DNA from: Misgurnus anguillicaudatus
Lineage: Eukaryota; Chordata; Actinopteri; Cypriniformes; Cobitidae
Length of the DNA: 64,000 bases
Assembly: GCF_027580225.2 (NCBI RefSeq)
Contig: NW_027395283.1
Coordinates: 5,150,501-5,214,500, forward strand
Direction of reading: 5' to 3'
A model generated the notes under the pieces. That model did not search any database, was not told the DNA's origin, and worked only from the letters and a program-made list of their open reading frames with translations. Position numbers and translations under genes: made by a program. Shown piece by piece: positions 1-10,192 of this stretch; positions within the stretch are counted from its first letter, which is position 1, and every line of letters begins with the position of its first letter.

Positions 1-959
1 CCGAAGCACTGCAGCCTGGTCCATCCATTTATTTCCACTGCCCTTATTATGTTGGCCGCATTGTCTGTGGTGATGCACACCTGGCCATCTTCATTCAGAC
101 ACCAGCTAGCTAGAGCATCTTTCAAAGCAGAAGCGATGTTTTCTCCAGTATGCTCAGTTTTCCCACTATGACGCTTGTAAACAACGACTATTTAATTCAA
201 AATCCTCAGATATGAAATGAACTGTGAGACTTTGATATGGTTCGGTCGTCCAGCTCGACCACATGTCAGTTGTCGTTGCGTAATATTGGACATCTTTTAG
301 CTCAGCTTCAACCTTCTGTCTGCACGTATTGCACAGGTTTTGGATGGCTTGAGTTGAGTAAAGAAAGTACGAGATGGAATGCAATATCTTTTATCGATCG
401 TTAGGATAAGATGCTTGAATCCATCTTTTGTGACAGCGTTAATTGGCACCATATCTTTAGCCAGGTATCTTGTTATGGCATCTGTTATTTCGCCATACCT
501 TCGTGAAGATTTGTCATAGGGTGTGCAACTTTCTAACGCTTGAGCAATTGAAGTTTACTTGGATGTCGGTCGTGGTGGTTGTGATGAAGTGCATTCATCG
601 GATTCGGCGGACTTTTTCGCCATGCATTCATCATAGCATTTTCTGTGATACCTTTGCAGGTGCTGATACAGGTTGGTTGTGTTGCCTCGCGAGGTCGACA
701 CAGACGTTCGGCAGGTTTTACAAACTACCTGCCTTTGAAGTGCATCAGAAGGACGAAATCCAAAATAATTCCAAACATATGCGGTGCTTTTTCGCTTATG
801 TACCAAGTCGTCTGCAGAACTTTGCTCTTCTGCAGACGCACTTTGTTGCGAAGTTGAACTGCTGCTCGCGCTCATCTTTTCCAAATGACGTTTAGTCAGC
901 ACGTCAGAGCTACAATGCCCTCTATTGGTTAAACTCTGCATCAAACGTAAAATGCGCAT
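1..959 (-). pseudogene. Broken hAT transposase (ZBED1-like), BED finger plus start of catalytic region
   Basis: The longest open piece (959-555, 134 codons) carries a BED-type zinc finger: VCKTC gives the CxxC pair and HLQRYHRKC gives the HxxxxH pair. A serine-rich N-terminus precedes it. Further downstream, in other frames, are pieces typical of ZBED1-like hAT transposases, such as an AKDMVPINAVTKDGF-like stretch near 480-420, ATTTDMWSS near 290-260, and ITTDNAANI near 70-45. At least two frame changes separate these pieces. Such proteins bind transposon ends and cut DNA in the nucleus; some relatives have become host regulators. This copy cannot encode a full protein and the dimerisation domain lies outside the window. 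Confidence 0.78.
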
Positions 960-1137
960 GTCGCAAACTGTCGTAAACTGTCAAAAGCAGCGTATTAGAT
1001 GCTTGTTATAAAAAAAAAAAATTAGATGCTTGTTATGTGATAGTTCTGAGTCGAAATAACTGCAGATCTTGCGATTCAAAAATCGCGCCGTTTTAAATCG
1101 CGATTTCAGTTCAAAAACGATTAATCGTGCAGGCCTA
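1..1137 (-). mobile_element. hAT DNA transposon, ZBED1-like, partial
   Basis: On the minus strand the end at 1137 begins TAGGCCTGCACGATTAATCG, which is typical of a fish hAT terminal inverted repeat. It is followed inward by a BED zinc finger (959 to 555) and by transposase segments down to the window edge. The element continues left of base 1, so its other terminus and any 8-bp target duplication cannot be seen. The coding part is broken by frameshifts, so this copy is a fossil. Confidence 0.8.
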
Positions 1138-1253
1138 GTGGGAGCCTCCACATATGAATTACTACAGAATTTAATTCAGCCTGGAAAGCCAAAGGATAAA
1201 ACATTTGAGGAAATTGTGATTATTCTTAAGGTCAATTTTAAAACAAAGCCATG
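1138..1253 (+). pseudogene. LTR-retrotransposon gag-like fragment
   Basis: One frame reads GASTYELLQNLIQPGKPKDK and continues with TFEEIVIILKVNF. This matches the pattern TYxLLxxLxxPxKPxDKTFEEL common in gag regions of Ty3/gypsy-like elements. It begins directly at the end of the hAT element and stops at a TGA at 1252-1254. Only about 38 codons survive. It is assigned to gag by motif pattern alone. Confidence 0.5.
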
Positions 1254-1309
1254 ACAAGATTTTTTCTCCAACTGCCAGTATGACGAGATACTGAAACAGA
1301 AAACAGTAC

Positions 1310-1715
1310 AGGACAATATGATTTTGAGATATCTAAAAGAGACACAAGACAAAGAGCTGTGTTACAGAGAAGGTGAAAATTAAAACTTGACACTTGCATA
1401 GAGCGATGCAAATTGGGCTGTCCACATGTGAAGCTGAGTTTATGACATTAACTGTGACTGTACACGAGTGTTAGAAAACATTGATGGACTGAAATATCAA
1501 TCTAGACTTTATGAAGACAATCAGGGTGTCATAGCGTCAGCAAAAAATCCTGTAAACATGTGGACATTAAATGTCATTTTGTGAGGTCTGTGATAAAGGA
1601 GGACAGAATTAGTCTGTGATACTGTCCAACTGATGATATGATTGAAGATATACTAACAAAACCAGCAACAAACATCATCAAATTTAACTCATTTATGTTT
1701 GCTGTATGAATTTTC
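1310..1715 (+). pseudogene. Ty1/copia pol 3' end (RT tail and RNase H), decayed
   Basis: Copia-type motifs appear in order: ILRYLKETQDKELCYR (1320-1370), SDANWAVHM (1402-1428), YEDNQGVIASAKNPV (1511-1556), then HFVRSVIKEDRISL, YCPTDDMIEDILTKPA and a short tail to about 1710. These match the end of the reverse transcriptase and the RNase H of Ty1/copia elements, whose usual form is YxDNxAAIxLAKNP followed by KHIDIRxHFVR. Several stop codons and at least one frame change interrupt it. The LTR-like segment at 1747-2073 follows in the expected position. Confidence 0.8.
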
Positions 1716-1746
1716 TTCTGTTGAAATGATCAAATAGAAATGTGAG

Positions 1747-2073
1747 TGTTAAGATTTATAAGTATTATAAAGTGACAGGTATTATAAGATTTACTTCTTC
1801 TTCCTGTTTCTTTTCATTCATGTATGATATGAATGAATGAGATGAAATAAATGACCTATTATATTTAAGTATTGTGCTCTTATTTATATTTGATTTGTTT
1901 CACTTTTATTTTTGTGAGCCAGCCAATCACATTGCAGAGTGTATGTCATGTGACCTAATCAGTGACTGAATGAATGCAGATGTTTCTGTTTAAATAAAGT
2001 ACGCCAGTCAAAAAGAGAAACTGCTTGATGTGAAACAGTATTCTGTGTTGTCTGTGTAAGTTACTCTGTTAAC
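1747..2073 (+). repeat. Candidate 3' LTR of the copia element
   Basis: The segment starts TGTTAA and ends TTAACA, a 6-bp inverted terminus with the usual TG...CA ends. It lies about 35 bases after the RNase H remains. It contains an AAATAAATGA polyadenylation-like stretch near 1845 and a TTTAAATAAAG box near 1990. No second copy is present in the window, so the boundary rests on termini and position only. Confidence 0.55.
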
Positions 2074-2140
2074 AGTAAACTTGTGTATTTCTGCACTCAA
2101 TTATCTTTTTATCACTTTGTAAAGTTAATTTCTAGCTCCA

Positions 2141-2760
2141 TAAATATTGGGACAGAGGCACATTTTGTGTTATTTAAGCTGTTCACAAAAATGTTTTCCA
2201 GTTCCAGTCATATAATGAATAATTGTCTTAAAGTGAACACTCTTAACTTTATTTAGAGAAGATTCACAATCAAACTGACTGAAGGATTTAGGAATTACAG
2301 CTGTTTAATATGTAGCTCCTCCTTTTTAAAGGGGTCAAAAGTAATGGGACAGTTAAAAGCTGTTTTATGGACATTTATTGTCTATTTTTTAAATGATTTC
2401 TTCATAAATGAAGCATGTTAAAGGTCTGAAGTTGATTGACATCTGCATTTGAAAGCTGTGGCTGTGAACTCAAATCATGTGATTCAGGGAGATCTCCATA
2501 CAAGTCATACAGACACAAGGTAGGTTTCAATAACACAACAAATCCATCAGAGAGATAGCAGGAACATTAAGAGTGGTCAGGTCAATAATTTGGTTCATTC
2601 TGACTAAAGAAAAACACACTGGTGAGCTTAGCAACAAACAAATCCTGGATGTCCATAGCAGATAACAGTGATGAATGATGGCATTATCCTCTCCATGATA
2701 AAGAAAAAACTCCTTCACAACATCATGAGAAATGAAAAATGTATCTGGATGTTTTTGACT
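2141..2760 (+). mobile_element. Tc1/mariner transposon, 5' half, decayed
   Basis: The left end reads CCATAAATATTGGGACAGAG, a terminus seen in fish Tc1-like elements. From about 2510 one frame gives REIAGTLRVVRSIIWFILTK and then EKHTGELSNKQ, the N-terminal helix-turn-helix and linker of Tc1 transposases. A later piece with LSMIKKKLLHN resembles the usual IxSLVKKNPF segment. Stops and small deletions are present and the catalytic DDE part is missing, so this is a truncated relic. Confidence 0.7.
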
Positions 2761-2871
2761 TCTGTTAAATCACCAAAAAACACCAGTGACACACATTAAT
2801 GACACTGTTATTTAATATCTATTTAAAGTAAGTGGACACAGCTGTTACACAAAGAAAATTATTGTTTGCAG

Positions 2872-2978
2872 GGCAATGACGCGGCCAACAAGGATGCGCT
2901 CGTGAACACGCAGGAATCTCACACAGAGGAAAGAGATGAAATACCAAGAGAAAACTCAACACACCAGACACAGATCAG
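2872..2978 (+). CDS. Candidate short coding exon (weak)
   Basis: A pyrimidine-poor but acceptable acceptor (TTGTTTGCAG) precedes a 107-nt stretch open in one frame (GNDAANKDALVNTQESHTEE, then RDEIPRENSTHQTQI). It is followed by CAG|GTTTAT. The end phase (two bases of an unfinished codon) equals the entry phase of the NLR exons downstream. The peptide is hydrophilic and matches no family I recognise. It could be an upstream exon of the NLR locus or chance. Confidence 0.22.
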
Positions 2979-3824
2979 GTTTATATAAACACATGTACAA
3001 ATATTCTTGATTTCTGGAACACAATTAGATCTCATATGCACACTGAAGACATACCTTTCACATTAATTTCATTTTTAATTGTAGATTGAGGAACAACCGG
3101 CGCATGCGCGTAATTACGTAGTAGAAAACATCACAGTTTGCTGCCTCAATTATTATGCACATGTGCAGAACGTATCGTGTACTTATCGACTGATCCGTTT
3201 CACCTGCACGATCCGTTCTGCACATGCAGATGGCCCATTTCAGCTGGAGACTGAATTTATCATACAGATAAGTTTACATACAAACTTTATAAGAGAAACC
3301 CAGAAGTCTGACTGAACAAATGAGTACACAGTAATTGAATATGTTGGCAATAATAATACAGCTTCATTAATTTGATTAATTATTATATACACACAAACAA
3401 GCATTTAATATAAAAAGTTGGATTTAAAATATTTTTCCTTCACATTAAAGACAAGTTAATGGCTTCAGTTTTCCTGTAGAGATAAAAGACAATAGAAAAA
3501 ATGAGCAGCCAGAAGAAAGAGATTACAAAGGCAGCAATGGCTAACATTTTTAACTCCGTGAAGAATTAAAATTCAGACATACACTTGTGTGGTTGGTAGA
3601 TCAATGGGCGAGAGAGACTCGCTTTCGGATTAAATTGATAGATTAATTCTTGAAAATAATAAACACATTAAACAAATCAGGTGTTTTATTGATTATGCCA
3701 ACAGATTTTTTCAGTTGATTTTTGGTGTGAGCGAGTGAAGATAAGGGGGACCAGTGAACGCTTGTATTCATTATCCTGAACCTGAGGATTAAAGCTGTCA
3801 GTCAGGGGTTACTCTGGGATTAAG
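2979..3824. other. Non-coding stretch, no gene recognised
   Basis: Mostly AT-rich sequence. Around 3130-3235 it holds repeated CTGCACATG-like and GATCCGTT-like words in both orientations, possibly a decayed inverted-repeat element. No motif-bearing reading frame was seen. Confidence 0.5.
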
Positions 3825-3918
3825 ATGTATATACGGCATGGAAAAATAATTGACAGAAACTACTGTATTTACTGGACATTGATTTTGTTGGTGGTGAAGA
3901 CGGTTGACCTAAAGGCAG
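3825..3918 (+). CDS. Candidate first coding exon with signal-peptide-like sequence
   Basis: An ATG at 3825 opens 31 codons plus one base, then meets a consensus donor (GCAG|GTGAGT). The product starts MYIRHGKIIDRNYCIYW and continues TLILLVVKTVDLKA. That is basic residues, then a hydrophobic core, then a small-residue cleavage-like site. A signal-peptide exon ending in phase 1 is the usual layout for secreted or membrane proteins built from phase-1 domains, including immunoglobulin-type receptors. No matching second exon was found downstream, where a gypsy LTR begins at 4392. It may be an orphan exon, part of an unrecognised gene, or chance. Confidence 0.35.
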
Positions 3919-4391
3919 GTGAGTCTTCATCTTTCTGGATTTGGTTTCTTTTCCTGCAGGACTGAATGGTGATGCTCGGCTAACAGGTGGCTTCTGGTGG
4001 GGAACAATACCATAGTTTGTTTATTCATCAGGTTAACCTGATCGAAAAATATTTAAACAATTTGGTTGAATAATCCTATATTGTGCTTTATTTTGTTAAG
4101 CTTTTGATATTTTTAAAATAAGTGCAAATTTTATCAGAATGTTTTGAAGGTAAATCTTATTTAAATAATGTGAGAAACCTAAAGCCGTTTTACACAGCTT
4201 ATATGGACAGCTGAGTAAAGATACTCTCGAATATTTCAAAGTCTGCTTTAACAGGAGGAATTATTGTTGTTACAAATTAAACCATGAAAAAATTAAACCA
4301 CACTGAGAACAAGCTTGAATAAAAAAAAGGCAAAAATGGATCTTGAGTATTTTAAGATCAACCTTATTAAAGAGGGTAAGATAACTGATAG
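3919..4391. other. Non-coding stretch before the gypsy LTR
   Basis: AT-rich sequence without a supported reading frame or a recognised repeat terminus. It would be intron if the exon at 3825-3918 is real. Confidence 0.45.
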
Positions 4392-4765
4392 TGTCACAGT
4401 GTAAAACTGTTCTGTGTGTGTCATATGTATTAGTGTTGTTCCCCGAGTTAGCCACCAGATGTCTCTTGTCTTCACTGTCACATGTGTCATGAACTGCATC
4501 TCCCATAATCCCTTCTGTCATCAGTAATCATTGGACTCAGCTGTTCCCACTCACCTTGTTAGTGTTTGTGTATTTAAGCCCTGTCTGTTCAGTCTATGTT
4601 GTGGATCCCTTGTTATATGTTACATCGCCTTCTGTGTCTGTGGTTTGGATTATTGTTTGGACTATGTTTATGGGTATTGACCTTTTGCCTGTACGGATTA
4701 TGATTTTGGATCACCCCTAATAAACTGCTTTTGGATCTAACTTTTTGTGTGAGCGAGTCGTGACA
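4392..4765 (+). repeat. 5' LTR of a Ty3/gypsy element
   Basis: The segment starts TGTCAC and ends GTGACA. It has a TATTTAAGCCC promoter-like box near 4570 and an AATAAACTGC polyadenylation signal near 4720, in the order expected for an LTR. Gag-like remains follow on the same strand. A matching 3' LTR was not found. Confidence 0.65.
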
Positions 4766-5640
4766 GATAGTAGTTTGGGAGATAATTAAAATGTAAAGCT
4801 TATTCCCAAGTTTAATGAAGATGGTTTTTTTTTTGCTCTTCTGGAGCGTGTTGCTGAAATACAGGGTTGGTCTGAAGCAAACTGAGTTTTGATGTTGAAA
4901 TGCATGTTAGTGGAGAAAGCGCAGCTGGCTTTTTCAGCTTTAAGTGAAGACGAGAGTAAGGATTATTGAATTGTTAAAGCCACAATACTGAAAGCATATA
5001 AGTGTGTATTTAAAAGATATTTGTCCATTTATTCTCCCTTTATAAAAGGTCAAGTGTCTTTAGAGGACAAAGAAGTTCAAGAACAAATCCTGTGTGATAC
5101 AGGAGCTATAGATTATTTTACTTTAGAGTCCTTTTGTCATTTTCTTCAGCATCTGACACTGGTGACAGTGTTTTAATTTGAGGAATCGGCATATAAACCT
5201 TGTCAGTTCCTCTTCATAAAATTAGGATTAACTTTGATTTGGTGGTGAAGTAGTAGTAGGATTATGTCTGACTTTGCCCACTGATGGTATTCATCTTATT
5301 TTGGGGAATAAATTAGCAGGAAATAAGTTGTGGCCCAGTAAACCTTCACCTCCTGTAGTTTTGTCAATTGGAGAGTTTGTTCAACGCCCTGCTGTTGGAG
5401 ATCCTGTGGCTGTAACAACTCAAGCTTTGTCTAAAAGTGTTTAGGAACAGACATCTGACAATAATGAGGTGTTAACTAAAACTAATTCTTTGCCATTACC
5501 TGATTTATCTGCTTTGTCTTTTCCTTTGTTCACAGATGAGTTGATTAACATTTAGTTTCTTCTTTGGCTGAATTGTTTTCTTCAGCTTTTATTGTCAATG
5601 ACACATCTGATGTTGCCAGAGGATATGTTATACAGGACGG
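4766..5640 (+). pseudogene. Ty3/gypsy gag and protease remains
   Basis: After the LTR, broken frames read LIPKFNEDGFFFALLERVAE and QGWSEAN, then MLVEKAQLAFSALSEDESKD, a gag layout common in fish gypsy elements. From about 5048 a second part reads GQVSLEDKEVQEQILCDTGA (protease DTGA motif) and later DGIHLILGNKLAGNKLWPS. The stretch between gag and protease is too short, so an internal deletion is likely, and several stops occur. Reverse transcriptase and integrase are absent. Confidence 0.7.
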
Positions 5641-6407
5641 GTTTTAGAAAAATATTGCAATTATTTTTTTAACAATTGTAACATTTTTGGACTGAAAACT
5701 TGTTGCTTATACAATGTTTTCACCAGCAGGTGGCGCCATATTTATGTTTGGAGCGCTTCGAAACAGTAAACTCATTTTCAGAAGAAATTGATTCGAAGCT
5801 TCAAAAAGCTTCGTTTTTCCAATCTGCTGATGATGAGTGAATGATGCCACCTGTCGACTGCACTGAGATCAGCACAGTACTGCACTCATATCTACACAGC
5901 CGTTTGCTGATTTCGGCGGAGATCTGACTGCAAGAATGTGGCTGAACCTGTTACTGTAATGCAAAAGAACCAGATATTCAAAAACCTTTACCCCATTACG
6001 CACAGACACAAAACAAGATCATTTAAACCTTAACAAACAGTATGTTAAGTGTATTAACTGTTTAAAGTCAGTGAGAAATAAATGTGTACTTGAAGACTTG
6101 AATCTTTATCGAATATTTTGATCAACGTGAATTCACGTTATTAATGATTAAATATTAATATTTTTGACTTTCTCTCAACTTAAACCATGTAATCACAGTG
6201 AACATATCGCTGATTAAAATTTGATTTTTTTTAGTTGTTTATAAAGGTTGTTGATGTATTTTAAAAAATTTAATAAAGTGAAAGTAAAACTGGATCACTC
6301 GATCTTCTCTCACTGTAGGGATGTGTTCTAGTTCATATTGCGCTTATCGAAAAATGTCTGACATCACGTATCGCGAGAGCAGATAACTCTGTATGCTTTT
6401 GACTAGA
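5641..6407. other. Non-coding stretch, AT-rich
   Basis: No supported gene. It contains a short GCTTCGAA / GAAGCTTC-rich patch near 5755-5815 that looks like the end of a small inverted-repeat element, and plain AT-rich sequence up to 6300. Confidence 0.5.
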
Positions 6408-7149
6408 GGTGTGTTCGACATCGGCTGTGGCTGGATGTAACCGATCGGCGAGATTAGCCGCGTGCAGGTGGGGAGGAGCTGAAAACGGAGACGTGAAGTC
6501 GGACGCGCTGTGCTCCCCGTAGTTTGCGGCATTTACGTCAAGCATGGCTGATCACGTGTCGTTTGCTTGCTTAATCGCATTAAACATGATTTGTAAGATG
6601 TAAACAACATAAAAAGTGAATTATACTGTTTTGAATGTCCGTGTATGAGCATGAGTGGAACTGAAGAGGCTTACATAATCTGTTTTTACAAGAATAAAGT
6701 TCAACATAAGCATATAGCCTATTATTTAAATACCAATGTAGTGGGGTCTACGTTTTTTATCCATTTTATTTTGATAAAGATGACACAATATAACATCGCG
6801 ACTACATGAAAATAGCTTTAACTGTTATAAAAATACAGATTTGTGAGCATTTGTGGAACTGAGGGCGTGAAAATACACACGAAATACACGTGATTATTGT
6901 CATGTGGTGAATCCGACCAATCTTAAAACAGCTGTGTCGTCATTACAGCCCGTGCAGCTCCTCTACGGGAACTGCGCTGGCTAACTCAGGCGGCTGATCT
7001 CGAATCGCTCTCGCGGTACTTAAAAACCACATGACACAGTCACGTGCCTGCAGCGCCAGCTTAAGTCGGACAAAAATACTAACCGGAATGCACTGCTTCA
7101 AGTCAGCCGCCGATCGGTCTGCGCAGCGCCGCATGAAGTCGAACACACC
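6408..7149. mobile_element. TIR element, tandem copy A
   Basis: The left end GGTGTGTTCGAC and the right end GTCGAACACACC are inverted repeats. Shared inner words near both ends (CCGATCGG, GCAGCGCC) extend the inverted similarity. It has no coding frame, so it is non-autonomous. It is separated from copy B by only TTA (7150-7152). Confidence 0.75.
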
Positions 7150-7152
7150 TTA

Positions 7153-7854
7153 GGTGTGTTCGAGATCATCTGGCGCTGCGCAGACCGATCGGCGAGGTTT
7201 GCCGCTTGCAGTCGAGGGAGGAACTGAAGACGGAGCCGTCAAGCCGGACACCTGCTGCTTGCCGTAGTGACGTGTGCGCCGTGTTTCCTTGTTTGTAATC
7301 GCAAATGAAGTGACTTAGATGCTGAATTTGATAAAAACAAACCTTTTAATAAAAAGTTGCAACCAGAAACATTTTATATCGAATATTTTAATTGCTGCTT
7401 ATACTGTATACCCGAAAATAACGGGAAACAAGCATATATTATTAAAATACCAATAGAGTATGTTATTTTCATTTTTATTTTATTACACGACACAATATAA
7501 CATATTTTAGGATATTAAAGTGTTTTTCCTGTTTTAAAACATGAAATTATAATGTTTATTAGTGAAACTAAAGGTTGGATTAAACTTGAAACGCACGTGA
7601 TCGTTGTCATCAATGAGGCGACCAATCAAGTAAAGCTGTTACGTCATCACAACTCCGGGCAGCCGCTCTGGAGAAGCTGGACCGGCTGAGCTAGCCGGCT
7701 ACTCTCGAAACGCTCTCGCGGTAGTTAAAAACCATATGACACAGTCACGTGCCTGCAGCGCCAGCTGAAGTCGGACAAAAGTACTAACCAAAATGCACTG
7801 CTTCAAGTCAGCCGCCGATCGGTCTGCGCAGCGCCGCATGAAGTCGAACACACC
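7153..7854. mobile_element. TIR element, tandem copy B
   Basis: Same family and orientation as copy A, with the same right-hand 120 bases apart from scattered changes. It starts GGTGTGTTCGAG and ends GTCGAACACACC. The shared TTA between the copies fits a Harbinger-like 3-bp target preference, but the outer flanks do not match it. Confidence 0.75.
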
Positions 7855-8601
7855 TACTCTCTCTCACGGTACTGTGATGTCATACACCAATCGGTCTGAG
7901 CAGCAGCACATAAGAGCTGTGTCTGAAACCGCTCCCTATCCACTATATAGTGCACTATATCGGGTGTCGGCCATTTTGTAGTGGTGTCCGAAACCTGAGT
8001 GAACAACTTCATTCCCTACATTCATTCACTACTTTTTACCCACAATGCACTCTGATTTTGAGGGTACATTCAATGTACACTCGTTCACTCATATTTCCCA
8101 TGATGCAACGGGAGACGAACGCGTAACTTGAATCAGCTGAAGGATACTGACAGTAAACACCAAACATTTTCTTGTTGTCAGTTATTCCTACTTTTTGAAA
8201 ATAAACAAATGAAAAATAATTGCGTTATCTTTTATTTAAAATCTAATACACATTTTTATTAAACAATAAACAAACAGCAGTAAATAAATATTATAAGCAG
8301 TTGTTTTGTTCTCTTTATTATCAACTAATACAATAAACATGACAAATGTGAAAAACAGTAAGAAAGTAAACTTTACCATTTCACAGCACAATCAATAAAG
8401 CCACACAGGTGTTTTTGATGAATCTCTGCGACAGCTCTCGGACGCATGATATTTGCGTCAGTGTCCGAAATCGCTCACTCATTTTCATTTGCTTCATCCC
8501 CATATAGTGGACTCAACTGTCATTCCCCATATAGGGAATAGTGAATGAGTGAACGAGGGAACGGTTTCAGACACAGCTAAGGTATTTTTGTTGAACACAC
8601 C
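7855..8601. mobile_element. Third TIR-element end, split by a MITE
   Basis: Removing the MITE at 7915-8578 and one AAG joins AATCGGTCTGAGCAGCAGCA to a right end GTTGAACACACC at 8590-8601. This parallels the right ends of copies A and B (AATCGGTCTG-like in the form CGATCGGTCTGCGCAGC, and GTCGAACACACC). It is a partial third copy lying next to copy B. Confidence 0.55.
7915..8578. mobile_element. MITE with 17-bp TIRs and AAG target duplication
   Basis: Left terminus AGCTGTGTCTGAAACCG and right terminus CGGTTTCAGACACAGCT are exact inverted repeats. AAG flanks both sides (7912-7914 and 8579-8581). No coding frame is present. Confidence 0.8.
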
Positions 8602-9265
8602 TCTCTCTCTTTCACTGCTGTCAGTCATAAACAGTTGTGTTTTTACATGTCGCCATTTTACACACCAGTTTTAATGTGTCTAAATATATCCGTGAACGTC
8701 ATTTAGGTGTACTTGTTAACTTTAAGGAGAAACATTTTGACGGAGGTAAGTAAGTGTTTCGCATCACATAATTGTTACTTGACTCAATGTTTCTAATAAA
8801 AATCATTTTATAGTTAATATTAAAATTAACCTTTTAGTTTTTACATTTAATATATTTAATTCCAGCTATGCGATTATTCTCATTCACCAGTGTTAATTCT
8901 ACACTGTTTGTGTTTATGTATATGTGTGGTGCCTACACCAGGAGTCTACATTTAACACTGGTAAATTGCTGTTTTTTAATGCATACTATTTAAAGCTCAG
9001 TGATTTTGTCAGAAGCAGTGCAGAGACTCACAGACCTAAACTTTGTGCTGATTTACAAACTCATTAAACTCGTGATCAGATTAATTTAGAGGCTGTGGAG
9101 GTGAATCAGATTCATTCAGAGTCTGTGGAGGTGAATCAGATTCAATCAGAGTCTGTGGAGGTGAATCAGATTCATTCAGAGTCTGTGGAGGTGAATCAGA
9201 TTCATTCAGAGTCTGTGGAGGTGATCACATTCAGTGGAGATCAGACTGATTTGACAGAATGATTC
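8602..9265 (+). promoter_or_regulatory. Probable 5' region of NLR module A
   Basis: Unique-looking sequence ahead of the start exon. A strong donor-like site (GGAG|GTAAGTAAG) at 8745/8746 suggests an untranslated first exon ending at 8745. An acceptor-like site lies near 8994-9030. A 30-bp minisatellite (9089-9238) precedes the start codon, and a short out-of-frame ATG at 9259 lies 7 bases upstream of it. The transcript structure is inferred from splice-like words only. Confidence 0.35.
9089..9238 (+). repeat. 30-bp minisatellite, 5 units
   Basis: Five head-to-tail units of 30 bp, typical unit GAGTCTGTGGAGGTGAATCA plus GATTCATTCA. The last unit is diverged. The unit length is a multiple of three and one frame stays open (ESVEVNQIHS repeated) until a TGA at 9260-9262, three bases before the NLR start codon. 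Confidence 0.9.
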
Positions 9266-9315
9266 ATGGCTCATTCACAAATATTCAGAGATGAAGATGA
9301 TTCTCCAGGAGTCAG
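9266..9315 (+). CDS. NLR module A, start exon
   Basis: The ATG at 9266 has a favourable context (TTCATGG) and an in-frame stop just upstream. The 16 codons read MAHSQIFRDEDDSPGV and end with AG before a donor (GTATTC), leaving phase 2. This joins in frame to the next exon, making Arg at the junction. Short acidic start exons followed by repeated short exons are typical of fish NLRC3-like genes. Confidence 0.7.
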
Positions 9316-9569
9316 GTATTCAAGTCTGTATTAAAGATGACTTGTTTATTTTTACCCAAACACATGAATTACAAATTACACAGTTTTTATATGAGTTTCT
9401 GTTATATATGCCTATTTAAAAACGTGATAAAATTGTCAATAATATAAATAACATTCTGCATGTTTATACAATCAATTACTTTGTAATTAGATCAAATAGC
9501 TGTAAATATCTTTCTTGATGCAAATTAAACTAAGAATGAAAACATCTACTGTGTAATGTCTTGTTATAG

Positions 9570-9686
9570 ATCAGACCATCAGAAGAGATCAGACTTATCT
9601 CAGATCAGCTGTTTGTCAATGAAGAGTGATGCGTCTATGAATAAACCAATAACATTTCAGGACAGAGAAACATCACCTGGTCTGAG
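9570..9686 (+). CDS. NLR module A, N-terminal repeat exon 1
   Basis: 117 nt between an acceptor (TTGTTATAG) and a donor (CTGAG|GTACAA). The peptide contains SDHQKRSDLSQISCLSMKSD followed by KPITFQDRETSPGL. The core QKRSDxxxxSCxSMKSD is the hallmark of the short tandem N-terminal exons of fish NLRC3-like receptors. It starts and ends in phase 2, so repeats can be added or lost without breaking the frame. Confidence 0.8.
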
Positions 9687-9883
9687 GTACAACAACTGTC
9701 TTATTATCAGCAAGATATTTTAAAATAGACTTTTATGTATCTTTTAAATTCTTTAACATTTCTGTGTAAAAATATTATTGAATAATTAAAAAAATATGAA
9801 ATGATTGTCATTGTGTATGAAATGTGCTATAAATCTACTTGCCTTATTGCTTACTGCAAAAGAATTCTAAAAATGTTGGAGAG

Positions 9884-10009
9884 ATGTGACAAACATGTAC
9901 AGCAGAAGAGATCAGACTCATCTCAGATCAGCTGTGTGTCCATGAGAAGTAATCAGTCTATGAATAAACCACTAACATTTCAGGACAGAGAAACATCACC
10001 TGGTCTGAG
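9884..10009 (+). CDS. NLR module A, N-terminal repeat exon 2
   Basis: 126 nt, closely related to the preceding exon: QQKRSDSSQISCVSMRSN and then KPLTFQDRETSPGL, ending CTGAG|GTACAA. The acceptor chosen (GTTGGAGAG at 9883) keeps the frame and gives RCDKHVQQKRSD; another AG at 9897 would not keep it. The acceptor has a poor pyrimidine tract, so the exact start is less certain than the body. Confidence 0.72.
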
Positions 10010-10192
10010 GTACAACAGCTCTGTATAGATAAAGATATGATAATATACTCAAATATTTGTTCAAAAACATTGACTACATGATAAAAAAGCTGCATGCAAG
10101 TTTAATCTGTTATGCAAGTCAATTGAGCTTACTATTTTACATTATTGACTAGTGACGAGTTGCCATAAATTATAGTAAAACAAGTTCAAGTA

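Noticed and set aside
470..895. 141-codon plus-strand frame
   Set aside because: It is the reverse of the BED-finger transposase frame on the minus strand, which has recognisable zinc-binding residues.
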